In this document: positions 23,805 through 35,171 of the stretch, piece after piece
Layout: each line of letters begins with the position of its first letter
Position numbering within the stretch: position 1 is the stretch's first letter
Source of the DNA: Parelaphostrongylus tenuis
Taxonomy: Eukaryota; Nematoda; Chromadorea; Rhabditida; Metastrongylidae
Assembly: GCA_019055375.1 (NCBI GenBank)
Contig: JAHQIW010000623.1
Location: 124,001-188,000 of the forward strand
DNA: 64,000 nt
Reading direction: 5' to 3'
Translations under genes and position numbers: made by a program
The notes under the pieces: generated by a model
The model's database searches: none
Told to the model about the DNA's origin: nothing
What the model saw: only the letters and a program-made list of their open reading frames with translations

Positions 23805-23975
23805 CATTGTGCAGATCCCATTACTTCTGATATCTAATTCATTTTTTCGTCTTCTGTCGTAAAAATACTGGTTGATCACGCTTCGCAATCGCGAGGATAG
23901 CCTGGTTGTGGTGTTCCGTAAAGCGTTCCTCGTTGACTACGGAGAGTGTGGCGGGGCTCCAGGCCCCATACAAAT
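23805..23975. repeat. Three-copy interspersed repeat (copy 1)
   Basis: Shares CATTGTGCAGATCCCA, TTCGTCTTCTGTCGTA and CGCGAGGATAGCC with 37865-38090 and 43558-43700. Function unknown. Confidence 0.65.
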
Positions 23976-24450
23976 ATGTTAGAGCATAAGAATTTATGCC
24001 GTTCGATATTGATGAATCCCTAAGGAATCTGTCATACATTTGAGTCCTTTAAAGATTACAGAGGTGATTGAATGCACTTCTTGTCATATAATGACTTGAA
24101 CTGCTTTTACCATGATGTAGCATGTCAGTTATTCTTGACTCCTAAAAAAGTCTGGCTGCTATTTTTAGACTTCAGAGATTTGTTTTTTCGAGATTCGAAA
24201 CAACGACTACGAATATATAGAGAACATCACTAAATTCTGTGCTACACAAAGCAATTGCAAATAATAATAAGGTAAATAGTGACCACAATAGACCACTTCG
24301 AGACTTGCACTTGAGATTTTCAATTAACGATAAAGTGATGCAAGTAAATACGATAATCTAACTCTGGGCAAGAATCTTTCAGTTTAGATTGGCAGTTCTT
24401 GGGTACTTTTATGTGAGACGGCGACATATTCTTAAGCCTATCTATTCGGT

Positions 24451-25212
24451 GTACATGAACTTTTCATAGGAGTGTTAGTATGCATTCGAAAGTTTAATCT
24501 CTGGATAAAGCTCCATGTTGCCAGTTTTTCAAGGCACCCTTTTATGATGTTGCAGCCTTAAGAATAGATATTTGTTTCTCACTCGCTTTCGCCCTGATTT
24601 CACTATATAAAATGCTGGAAGCACAAAAAGCATATCAGCTTGTAGAGGATTTTCCGTAGCACCGGAATCATGCATTTTCATCTAAAGTTTCTGTCGATGA
24701 GGTGAATTCCTGATAAAATAATCATAGTTGCCGCCGTTTTAACGCATAGTGCAGCAGATCGCTGCCAAGCTGCGAGGTGGATCAGGCGATTACCTAACCA
24801 GCAAGTCGTCGTTGTGGCTCTACTTCACATTTTATTCAGCTACAAACCTTTACGGCGACATTGTTTGAGGCCAACTCACGGAGCGGGAGCGGGCAAGCGC
24901 GGAGCGATCGACCTTGTTTGAATTATTGTTATTCAATTGCAAATTTTTCTTTACCGCGTCGACAAAAAGTTTAGATAAAACCGTATATTCGGATACTACG
25001 AAAAATACTCTACACGCCGATATGGTTTTCGTGCCTGCAGCGACTTACACTCGTAATAAAAATAATGACGAAGCACGAATGAGAAGCAAATTTATTCTGA
25101 ACACTACAGCGTTGTAGAAAGGTGTTTTGTGAAACCGGCGACGCGAAAATGTAGGCAGAAATTTAAACTTTCGAGTAATTATTAACACTTTTATGGAAAG
25201 CTCTTGTCCACC
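24451..25212. mobile_element. Non-autonomous long-TIR transposon (family A, copy 4)
   Basis: The left terminus (24455-24580, TTTTCATAGGAGTGTTAGTA) pairs with the right terminus (about 25085-25210) in reverse complement. The interior shares CGGAGCGATCGACC-like stretches with copy 3. No transposase. Confidence 0.65.
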
Positions 25213-26059
25213 AAATGAGATCAGCTTATACATCTGTCGCCGCCTAACACAAGTACCATTTGCTGTTTATCGTTACTTTTCTAAAACATTTCCTCCTGCG
25301 CATTTAGTTAAATTAATTTTACTTCAGTTGAGTACTTATGAAGTATATTTCACTATTCAATACAAAAATCCACAGCTGATTTTCCACTCTGTTTCTTAAA
25401 GTTACTTTCGAATCCTCAACGTATTGTTCAAATAGTAGCACCTAATATGCTTTGCATGCTATGTTTGTTTGACAGGCGTAAAACAGAAAAACTGCCCTCT
25501 ATCCAATGTATCTCTTTTTTCTGTGCACTCTTTTGTAACGAGAACTTTTAATAACAACTATTATGCCATATTGACAGCTTCGTTGAAACGAATGTATCAA
25601 AATGGCTATTGAAACGCTGCTCAATTTATAGTCTAAGGAAGAGTATATTTGACACACGCTGGAAATTCAAAGTTTATACTCAAGTTCAATTGAGGAAAAT
25701 AGTAATTATTCTTCAAAATAAAGAGCATCATTATCCAAGAATTTCTGCTGACGATATGCGAGCTATCGGATAAGCTCGAATGACCCATTCCTTGGCTTGC
25801 AAATCTCTATCGTTCAATTTCAATGGCCGGTCGGAACGGGGCTACTCTTCAAGACTGGAATCACCACTTTCAAATCGTTTCTACCACTTTGCAGCAGTCA
25901 CTTACACTCCCCTCACCTTCGGCACCAACGTTGTCCTTCGCAGCATCTCTTGTCGAACGAGTCGTCACTTCCAACAAGAGTATATCAAAACTCGAAACGC
26001 AATTTTGCCCATCGCCACCATTTGATATCCGAAGAGTAACTTAAAATTTGGTGCACTAT

Positions 26060-26193
26060 AACAGTATCGGAATCTTTTGTGGAAATATTGCTGAAATATT
26101 TCCATGAATCTACAATAACCGATACTGTGTGGAAAGCAAACATAGATTTGAATTTTCCGCAGGTGTTGCGGAACTTCTTCCTCAACCTAATAT
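26060..26193 (-). mobile_element. Mariner 5' terminal remnant
   Basis: Ends GCGGAACTTCTTCCTCAACC then TA, a mariner terminal repeat. The preceding 100 bases match the 5' end of the mariner at 54391-55347. No coding sequence remains. Confidence 0.55.
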
Positions 26194-26282
26194 GTGATAA
26201 TTCACAGTTAGGTCTTTTCCAAACCAGTTCTTGAATAACCACTTCAAGTGGTAGATGAATGCTATCTCAATTCTAGTGTCTA

Positions 26283-27008
26283 TATCTAGTTACTAATACT
26301 TCGAAATTATAGTATTTTCACTGCTTTTTTCGCAGTGTCATTACGTTACTTGTATAACTAAGGAATTGAGTGGTGAACAAAAACACGGCCTCAGGCGGGA
26401 AGCGAACCCACGTTTCATCCTATCCGGGGACGCGTGCTCTACCACTCCACCACTGAGGCACATTTGCCCGACCACTCATTCTTCAACATCTCAATGTTAG
26501 CTATCAGCCACCAACCTTTGACAGGTTTGGTCGGGTATGCGATTTCGCTTTATAAACCCAGTTGAGCTGATAGCTATTCTATTTACTAATACTTCGAAAT
26601 TATAGTATTTTCACTGCTTTTTTCGCAATGTTATTACGTTACTTGTATAGCTAAGAGAATTGAGTGGTTAACAAAAACACGAAAACAAAAAAAAATACTA
26701 TAATTTCAGTAAATAGTGAAAAAAAAGAAAAAAAAAGAAAAAAAATCAGTGAAAATACTACAATTTCGAAGTAACAGTAAACAGAATAGCTATCAGCTCA
26801 ACTGGGTTTATAAAGCGAAATCGCATACCCGACCAAACCTGTCAAAGGTTGGTGGCTGATAGGTAAGATTGAGATGTTGAAGAATGAGTGGTATGGCAAA
26901 TGTGCCTCAGTGGTGTAGTGGTAGAGCACGCGTCCCCGGAAAGGATGAAACGTGGGTTCGATTCCCGCCTGAGGCCATGCTTTTGTTCACCACTCAATTC
27001 TCTATATC
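26283..27008. mobile_element. Fold-back element with tRNA-like arms (copy 2)
   Basis: Left unit 26283-26580 carries a tRNA-like block on the minus strand (about 26390-26463). A partial second left end follows (26585-26690), then an A-rich joint. The right unit (about 26750-27008) is the inverted copy, with a well-preserved tRNA-like block on the plus strand (26904-26975). The arms share the linker GTCGGGTATGCGATTTCGCT. Confidence 0.8.
26904..26975 (+). ncRNA. tRNA-like sequence, best-preserved copy (72 nt)
   Basis: GCCTCAG at 26904-26910 pairs with CTGAGGC at 26969-26975. The D-arm contains an A box (TGGTGTAGTGG), an anticodon-like stem CGTCC/GGATG encloses a 7-base loop, and GTGGG/CCCGC encloses a perfect B box (GGTTCGATTCC). 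The loop reads CCGGAAA, with C instead of the usual T before the would-be anticodon GGA. As it is one of many dispersed copies, it is a tRNA-derived repeat that may still bind Pol III factors, not a standard tRNA. Confidence 0.55.
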
Positions 27009-27747
27009 TAGTCATGGGACGTGGGATAAAGTGAGTGAACATAAAAAATACAGTAGGGTTAAACCACAAAATTTAAATAGTAAGAGCAATGTGGTGGTTG
27101 CTTGGTGGATATTACTGATAGTCGAAAATAGTAGTCCACTTTGCACATCTGCTGAGCTATTTAACAAAGTTTTCACTACATTTTCTAACGTTTTTCGAAT
27201 CCTCTAGCTATTGGAGAACCATTGGTGCCTTGAAGCTAGCAAGTTCGCAATCGACATGAATTTAGACGTCGCTGCTAGGCCTAGCATCATTTAGGTGATA
27301 AAAGTATGCTGCTGTAACTAACTATTGATAGACCATAAGTCAAACAGACATACGGGATTATTTCGATAACATTCCAGCATTCTTTCGCAACTGCTACAGT
27401 ATCTCTCGCGTGCTTGGAGCTCCCATAGCGCAGTGAACAAATTGTGTAAGCCGCTTTGAGATATCAGGAATAGACACTTTTAGCTGCCTTTGTGCCTTTC
27501 ACGTTTTGTCCATAAGCATGATTGACAAGCAGAATAAGAGCCACCTATGGTTAGTGGCAAGAAATGTGAACACCATGAGGCATCCATCTTATTATATATT
27601 CTTAATCTGAACTTTAAGAAAGTCCTTAGGGATTGATTAACGTGAAAATTGTTGAATTAAGTTGCCTATGTGAAGGAATAAAAGGAATAGCGCTTCAGAA
27701 ACTCATCATCAAATATTTGCCTGCTATGAACATCTAATGGAAGAGTT

Positions 27748-27805
27748 GCTGGTACCCGCTCGAGTCACTCGATGATCAACGGGGCGGCAGGTGATATAGG
27801 TGATG
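27748..27805 (+). mobile_element. RTE LINE 3' end fragment
   Basis: Matches the reverse complement of 15950-16000 (CCCGCTCGAGTCACTCGATGATC), the 3' end of the RTE fragment there. About 60 bases only. Confidence 0.55.
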
Positions 27806-27830
27806 AACATCTCAGAAAATCCTGAACTAC

Positions 27831-28586
27831 TAGGTTGGAAAGAAAATTTCCATGGTGTGGATGGGAATGTCGTTTTTTCGCATGAATCTTGGGTGACTTT
27901 CAAATCATTCGAAAAACCTACTTTTTGAGCATCTATTGATGCGTAATTTGTCTATATCTACTGCAAGATGGAATTGTCCGGGAAACAAAAACGTTTGTTG
28001 ATGTTTTACGTGTACAAATTTGGTTCAAATGCTGCTGATGCTGCTCGCCGATTCAACAAAGCTTGAGGAGACCGTATGGTTTTTTGAACTTGTTCAAAAT
28101 AGTAGATCCATCAACGTCGATCTTTACTGCGAGCAGCTGGACCGAGTTTGCAACAAATTGGCAGAAGAGTACCAAAAACTTGTTCATCGAAAGCGCGCTT
28201 TGTTTCAGCAAGACACAAAACCACACACAGCCAAGAGGACCAAGAGGCAAATTTGAGGAATTGGACGGAGTTGGGATTCCACCGCATCCACCCTATAGTC
28301 CGGACCTTGCTCCATCTGTCATGGCCTTTTCCGATCAATGCAACACTTTTTGGTAGGTCGCCGATTTGAATCTTTTGATGAAGTTGAAGAAGCATGTCAA
28401 GAGTCCTTTTATTCAAAGCCAAAAGAGTGGTACTTCGATCAGATTCGAAACCTGGCGGACCGATGGCAAAAAGTGGTGGATAATGGTGGCCTGTATCTTG
28501 AAGAATACTTGCTGTTGTTGGTTGTCTGAATATATGCATAAATTTTGAATGTTTTATCAAACGATGGAAACTTTCTTTCCAACCTA
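27831..28586 (+). mobile_element. Internally deleted mariner element with intact ends
   Basis: Terminal repeats TAGGTTGGAAAGAAAATTTC (27831) and GGAAACTTTCTTTCCAACCTA (to 28586) are present with TA at both ends. Inside, a short HTH remnant (NAADAARRFNKA) jumps directly into the catalytic half: FELVQNSRSINVDLYCEQLD, RKRALFQQDTKPHTAKRTKR, HPPYSPDLAPS, then RRFESFDEVEEACQESFYS and ADRWQKVVDNGGLYLEE. The first catalytic block is missing, and frameshifts break the rest. The 161-residue ORF on the opposite strand is a shadow. Confidence 0.85.
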
Positions 28587-28994
28587 GTACAACCAAGGCC
28601 TAAAGTTACTTGCACAAATGAAATTCAAAAAGAGATCGAAACTCTTCTCATTTGGTCATCATAGTGGAAGACTAAAATTGGTTTTCATTTCAGATTGTGA
28701 GTATTCAATATGTGAATCATGCGTGTTTGAAGCGAGTTGCCTTGTAGTAAACTTTGTGTGTTTGATCGATAGAAAAAATAAAAGATTTGGTTTACATTCG
28801 CTGCTTGGCATTACGAGATTACCACTTAGGGAAAATCTTTAAAAAACCAATAAAGGTGAGAGATTGAAGCAAAGAGCAATAATCATATTTCTCTGATCTA
28901 TTTTTTCATCAGCAACTTTTTGAGCGAAATCACTAACTTCCGAAGAGATCCGATGGGCTGATAATTGGTTTAGCTATTTAGAAAAAAAACTTTT

Positions 28995-29270
28995 CTTGAC
29001 GAAGTTAATCCCTGAGGAATGCATCATGCATTCGACGTTATAAAGCACCGATATAAGTGACTGAATACACATCTGGCCTCTGCAGTGATTGCGCTGTCTC
29101 ACTGATATATTAAGTCGTGTTCCTATTCTCTCAGACAAGTGTGATAGCAACCCACCAACCCCAGAAGGAGGGAAAACTGAATGACCTAGGGGGCAGAATT
29201 TCACCATACACTACGTGAGTGTCACAAGACACCTTCAAACATTGCGCCACTCGTCCGCATTGCAAAGATA
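28995..29270 (-). mobile_element. Diverged tRNA-derived SINE (copy 4)
   Basis: The tail-like AATCCCTGAGGAATGCATCATGC at 29007 and body match the family on the minus strand. The head near 29250 is degraded. Confidence 0.5.
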
Positions 29271-29764
29271 CGAAAGAAAATCAATCAACATTTGTATACG
29301 GCCGCCGATGTGTTGAAAGAATGGTTCCGGAAAGCGCCATCCACAACCAGCTTTTTACATATGAGTGCAGTTCGCAAACTCTACTTAATGCCTTCGGAGT
29401 GGCGGCTACCTCTTCAAGTACACGACTTTTGAAAGGCTTTTTTTGAAAAGAACAAGGAATTTTCTTCAAGCTAATAGTATCCGTTCAGAATCTCAAGTTT
29501 AAGCAATTTCAGTGCTGCATTTGCTTTCAAGGAAGCCTTCTCATTGCGCTGTAGTAGTGGAAATGCAGTCTTCTTTCACATTCGGTCTGCCTGGCCTGCT
29601 CGGCTGGGGTTTTTGCTAAACTTTAAACGCTCATTTGATAGCTCAAATCTGGGCAATTCATACACTAGATTTGATACTGAAAAGCTCTGTAGAGGACTGT
29701 AAGAGTGACAGCAAGGTTACGTTTAGCTTTTCGAGTTAGTAGCCCACCACCTGAACTTATTAAG

Positions 29765-29835
29765 GGGTTTCTAGCTTATAAGTGAAGATTATGTGTTAGA
29801 GCCACTAATAAGTGAAGTTTATATGATAGAGCCAC
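29765..29835. repeat. Two-copy tandem repeat, about 32-base unit
   Basis: AAGTGAAGATTATGTGTTAG and AAGTGAAGTTTATATGATAG, each followed by AGCCACT. Confidence 0.8.
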
Positions 29836-29839
29836 TTTA

Positions 29840-31880
29840 TCGTTATCAAAAATATAGGTTTTGTAAAAAGAACGACCAACTGTCCCAAAAATCTTTTGTG
29901 CTACCGGTGAAGCCAGATGGCCAAGACGTACGTCTAGCACTAGAAGTGCCATGACAGACTTTATAAAAAGCTTAAGCCATGCTGTCAGGATCTATCAAAA
30001 AAACTTCGTTTACCAAACGGGTGAGCCTACCATCTACGTTTCCTCAATTCTTGATGATTTGAACTGAGAAGAAATTTGTCTCGCCGTTCCATTTCCAGTT
30101 GATGAACTCGCTTGGTGTTAACGATACCTCATTTCAGTGTTGAACGACATTACGGATGAAAGAATATGGAGTTAGGCAAGAATTCTACACTAATAGAAAG
30201 CTTTTTTGCACCTCGAAGCCACTGTAGATTTTTTCACTATCATCATAAATGTGCTTTCAGATACGATGAACTGACATTGCAATCTAAATTTCAACTAGTG
30301 GACCCAAGTAGACAGTCTATATAACGTTATCAATGAAGTGCACAACTCCCAGTTCAAGATGGCTAAATTTTTATGTTAGGATTTAGCACATTTAAACAAC
30401 TAGCGTTCTTAAAAATGGCCTTACCCGGACACTTTTGTTTTCTACTCGATGTATATTCTTGCAATTTTTCCCCCTTTCATGCGACATACAGTCACATACT
30501 CTGTCTTCTTTCAAGAATGTTGATGATTAGTACTGCATATACACTGTTATTTTTCTTACTCGTGAAGTTAAGATAGTACGAACTGATAAAGTGGCTGTCG
30601 TCATAGAACCTATTCGCGATGGTATGGACACAATGACGTCCGTGGCAGTTTGAACCTTTCACTGCCCTATGTACAGGTACAACAGGTATGCGGGTGTGAA
30701 TACCAAACCATGCACGCGTCGCGGTTTCGCTTTGAAATCTCCCCTCCACTACCTGTCTTCATTGGCTAACAGTTTCTTTTCGTCAAACAAAGTGAGAACC
30801 GAACCGCACATCAGAGCAATGGTTTTAAGAAGCTACTTCACCATTCCTTTTTTGAACACCAGTTACTGCATAAAACAGATTTCAGTGGACTTAAAAATCG
30901 CGTTAATAGACATCTGTTAGTTGTGGTTCACCCTACTTGAATGCCGTTGGTCAAGAAAGCATTGATCCTTCCACAAATTGCGATATACATTACACTTTGA
31001 ATTGAATTTCAAAACCGCTTCTCAGAGCTTCTTATTAGCTATTTTGAGGTCTTTTTCATTTCGTAAACCAAAGACAAGACCAATGATCTCATTCAGTGCA
31101 ATGGCCGTGATTGGCTGGCCATAAAAGGCTTAACGTATGAAACTGGTGGTGAACATTGATGAAAAAATAAGTCTGAGTTCGAAGGTAATTTTCAATAATA
31201 CTTGATGGACACTGACTGAATAGAAGAAAGATATAATCTTTAAATTATTCACTCACATACTTCTCGATTAAAACGAATGTTGCTCAATGGCATTTCATTA
31301 TTCGCAGAAGTACTTTAACTTCTAACATAACCATAGATTCATGGGTATTTTTGAAAACAGCCTCTTATGCTAGCCTCGTGAAACGGTTTCACGGTGTGAT
31401 TTAACAGCAAAGAACTCCTTTGTCAATTTTGAGCTGTTATTTTCTTGAAATTCTTATGGCTATAATTGTAGTTTAAAATCTTTCGCATTCATATCCACTC
31501 TGCCATCAATTTTCCTCTCCCCATCCTCAACTATTCCCATAGTTCTAGCATTTTTTTCTCTCCGTAATTAATAGTAATTTTATGCGCCCTCATTTCTCAC
31601 TCAAAATTGCCCGACGCCCTTTTCCTAGCCTTGTAAGACCTGTGAACAAATGTTGATAACATTTTATTCCATCTATTTGTTTTCGCATTAATAGACCAGT
31701 GCAAGGATATAAAGTTTTATTCGGTTAACGTTTCGCAATGACTCCAGTCGCTTGCCCACTGCCATCTGAGCTCACGATTTCGGTCATCGTTGTCCTCACA
31801 TCATTTATTTAGATTAAGTTATCTGCAAAACAACGGAAATCACTTAATCTGACATTATTGACGATTTATATCCACCTTTT
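29840..31880. other. No convincing feature
   Basis: Several frames are open on both strands around 30370-30920 (a plus-strand hydrophobic frame, and a frame ending MTSVAV at about 30658), but without paired splice sites or motifs. Confidence 0.4.
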
Positions 31881-31884
31881 CACG

Positions 31885-32350
31885 AAAACTGTTATCGGCA
31901 CGTATACAGTGTAAAACACGTGCTACAGCCTTCTGGCCTTCTCAGTCACACCGTGCCTTTTGTTAAGTCATCTTCTCAGAGATCTATCACTATATAGAGG
32001 AATCGACTACGGACTCTTTACACTCAGCGTACGGTGAAACAATCATCATGATTTTTTTTCAGAGTGTTTGATAATCGGATGCACGGCGTGTGGCCGTTAC
32101 GAGGACATATGTAAATCGTTGCAACCGACTATCTTAAGACCACGCTCAAGAACAGTACAATCTAACATTGTATTCCGAGCCCTTCATGAGATCTGTTATG
32201 GACACGTATACAGTGTAAGACACGTGCTTCGTCCTTTCAGCCTCATAATTTGCACCGTGACTTTTCGTTCAGTAAAATCTTCGGGAATCACCCCTAAATA
32301 GAAGAAGCGTCACAACAGACCTCATGAAAGGCTCAAAAACATTGTCAGAT
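31885..32350. repeat. Two diverged copies of inverted-repeat family C
   Basis: Copies at about 31888-32015 and 32184-32350 share CGTATACAGTGTAA, ACACGTGCT and CTATATAGAGGAATCGAC with the elements at 35.35-35.7 and 39.4-39.98 kb. The hammerhead-like core is degenerate here. Confidence 0.6.
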
Positions 32351-33119
32351 TATAATGTCCTTGAGCGAGGTCTCAAAATACCGATTGCAATGATTGCACG
32401 TCTGCGAGGATATAGCCGCAGAGAAAAGAAGGATATAGAGCTGTGAATAGTTATGCACGTTGTCAGATTCCCAATACTCAGTCCGCTCCCCATCGCTCTC
32501 GCGCCAGTTTACATGAAGATACCTTAGCCATGTTTTTATCAAGATCACAAGGGAATCGTATCAGCAAGTATTCTACCATCTCTATGAGAGAGTCTTGCAT
32601 CTTTAGAGAAGCAGTTATAGGTCTCGGTCAGATTTTTTATCTTTGAGTCTTCTAAGGGAAAATTGTTTTGGTGTTTTTTCTTATTATACACAACTTATTC
32701 TGTTTCTGTTAGACAGTGACAGAAGTTTTCTTCAGCTCATGAAGAATCTCATCTTAACACGCGGATAGCAATTGTGCGATTCATCAAAAAATCCAGGAAC
32801 CACTGAGGCTTGAAAGAATTATTGAACGAAAATAAGTAGATTTGCGCATGAATCGTGTCGTTAGACAGACTCTATATCCATCGACCTCTTTCTCTCCTCT
32901 CAAGAAGTAAAATTGCATGGAAATGGTGCACTGAGGACAACACTCCAATGAGATGATTCTCATTCTTATTACAATCTCTCATTCGTGTTTTGCTATCTTG
33001 TTTTTTCCATTGATCCTTTTCGATATGGAGTTGCAGTGTTCAACAATGGTCACTTACAGAAATATTTTATTCTTGGTTACTTCTTCCAAATGGGTTTGAA
33101 ATGCGAATGGGCGACTTTC

Positions 33120-33285
33120 CATAAAACTCGGCATTGATAATAAGTTTATTTGAGACTCAAAGACTATCATGATTAGCTGACACGAGGTTCATAGTGATTG
33201 TACAGTGGCAGTAGTGGTAACAGCCGTTCAGTGGTTGACGTTTTGGCGACTTCTTTTTCAGGGTCTACCGTACGTTACAATTGAC
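33120..33285 (+). repeat. Diverged single arm of the 39.1 kb fold-back family
   Basis: GCGACTTTCCATAAAACTCGG, GATTAGCTGACACGAGGTTC and GTTGACGTTTTGGCGACTTC match the left arm at 39.05-39.18 kb in the same order. Confidence 0.6.
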
Positions 33286-33469
33286 TATTTTTTGACTTAT
33301 TAGGGCATATACTATCAAATCTGAAGTCATCACCATAAGCATTTGGATATTATGTACTAGTAATTCAAAGCTCAACAGGTGAAAGCTAAATTTTTGGATG
33401 ATGCTCAAATCATATCTTTGATAAAAGATGATTATCGAAGCCCTAACGTTGAACAATATCTAGAGATGG

Positions 33470-33600
33470 CAATTCGCCTTATCAAACATTGCGTGAGCGA
33501 ATGCATATCTGGCCTATGTAGTGGCTTACTTTGGCTTACCGATGTGTAAATCAGCGTGTTACACATTCGGACAATTTGCGGACCTATTCTCTGATACTCC
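33470..33600 (-). mobile_element. Diverged SINE fragment
   Basis: GCGAATGCATATCTGGCCTA matches the body of the tRNA-derived SINE on the minus strand. The head is not recognisable. Confidence 0.35.
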
Positions 33601-33698
33601 GGGTCTGCAAGGGCGAAGAGCGGAATAGAGCTAACTACGACGTGTATAAGCAGGGCACATTTACTACTAAAGTACTACGCTGTCCATGTGTTCTACAG

Positions 33699-35110
33699 CA
33701 ATGAGTATGCTCGTCGACAACTTATGTGAATTGGCTTCACATCACCAAACTGTTATGCATCGATATTTTACCGCAAAATACAAGCAAGCTGCCGGTAGCA
33801 TTTCGGTTTTTGGTCTTTTTTCATTTAGTTCTTCTCCACAGTAAGTGTTAAATTGAGTGCGCGACCACACAGGCATTTTCTTGTTCTAGTTGGACCCTGG
33901 AGAAAATGTTTCTTAGCGTTGTGCTCTTGTTGGAGACACAATGCTTTCCATGCAGTGATCTAATATTTTCCTTTAATGAAAACTAGCTTATGAAAGTTGA
34001 CAACTACTTCAAAAACATCTCATTAACTGCTATTTACTTCAAAAAAAAGCCTATACTGAATTGATATTTCCTCTAAAATCTATGACCAACGTCTTGGTGA
34101 ATTCATCTTCCTCAGCGTCTAGACGTACTAAATCATTCCAAACCTAATTATTCGGTCAATATTTCGTATATCTAATGAAAATCTAATGCAAAATCAACTT
34201 AACCGCCTAGATAAGATGAAATCCTATCGCTAAGTTGATTATGAGGAGTGGTCAATTGTGTTTTGTCACACAGTGCAAAAAATGAACCTCATTCTAACAA
34301 GAAAATAAATCTGGCATAACACGCCATGTTATTTGTCATGTTCAGATACTCTATCCTTCTATTCATTTAAGACTCTTAAAGCTTATCCAGTAGACTTTAA
34401 GGTTTTCAATCCGACATTACTGGTTTTCGCTCTAGCATTCTAATATCGCCTCAACGTCCTCGTCGCTATGTTTTTCTGTCTTATTCTCACCTAAAGTAGT
34501 ACATGCCCGACGAGTCAACTTTCCATCTAGGTATTTGTATATACGAGCACGAAGTAGTTTCCCGCTTCGCTCAGGTATTCATCACCACATGTTTTACGAG
34601 ACGTCTGGTATATTGTGCCTGGACTCATGCAGTCTTCCTCTCTATCATTAGAGCATACTACGCAAACCTCTGCCTCATATAAACGGTCATACAAGAGGTT
34701 CCAAATATCGGAGGCGAATTGTGTAGGGTGGAATCTCTATAATTCTTATAGAGTTGCCCAGACTATTGTTTTTCATACGACTTCAATAACAGCGCTTTCT
34801 TCGCTTGTTATAAGGGTAGCTAGAAAGGTATGTTCCCATTCAAGTTTGACAAAGAACCTTCCTTATGTTTATTGTCCCATGTATCTTTTGAAATTTTATT
34901 AGCCTGAAAATTTGAAGTGCATGATATAGTACATCTAGGCTACGAGGAAGGTCAATTAACGAAGGGATAGTAATTAATTTTTTAAAGAAGAACACCATTC
35001 TCGCACAACTTCTACATAAAGAAGAGGAAATTTTTAAGACTTATTACTCATGCTGAATTTAGTAAAAGTCGGTATTTCTAATTGTTTGAACGTGGGAAAA
35101 CATTTCTACA

Positions 35111-35171
<61 letters not shown>

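Noticed and set aside
26904..26975. Functional tRNA gene
   Set aside because: The stems pair well, but the base before the anticodon is C instead of T. The block also recurs in many diverged repeats.
28111..28596. 161-codon minus-strand ORF
   Set aside because: It is the antisense of a decayed mariner transposase, whose plus-strand motifs (YSPDLAPS, DEVEEACQ) are unmistakable.
28694..28842. Cys-rich exon after a very good TTTTCATTTCAG acceptor
   Set aside because: A GTGAGT directly follows the acceptor, so no exon of sensible size is defined, and no partner exons were found.
32062..32110. Small exon (GCTACGRYED) after TTTTTTTTCAG
   Set aside because: The acceptor is strong, but the donor is average and a family C repeat follows directly. 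No partner exon was found.
33262..33300. Splice acceptor TTCTTTTTCAG
   Set aside because: It is part of the fold-back family arm, corresponding to CCTTCTTCGGAG in the copy at 39.1 kb.
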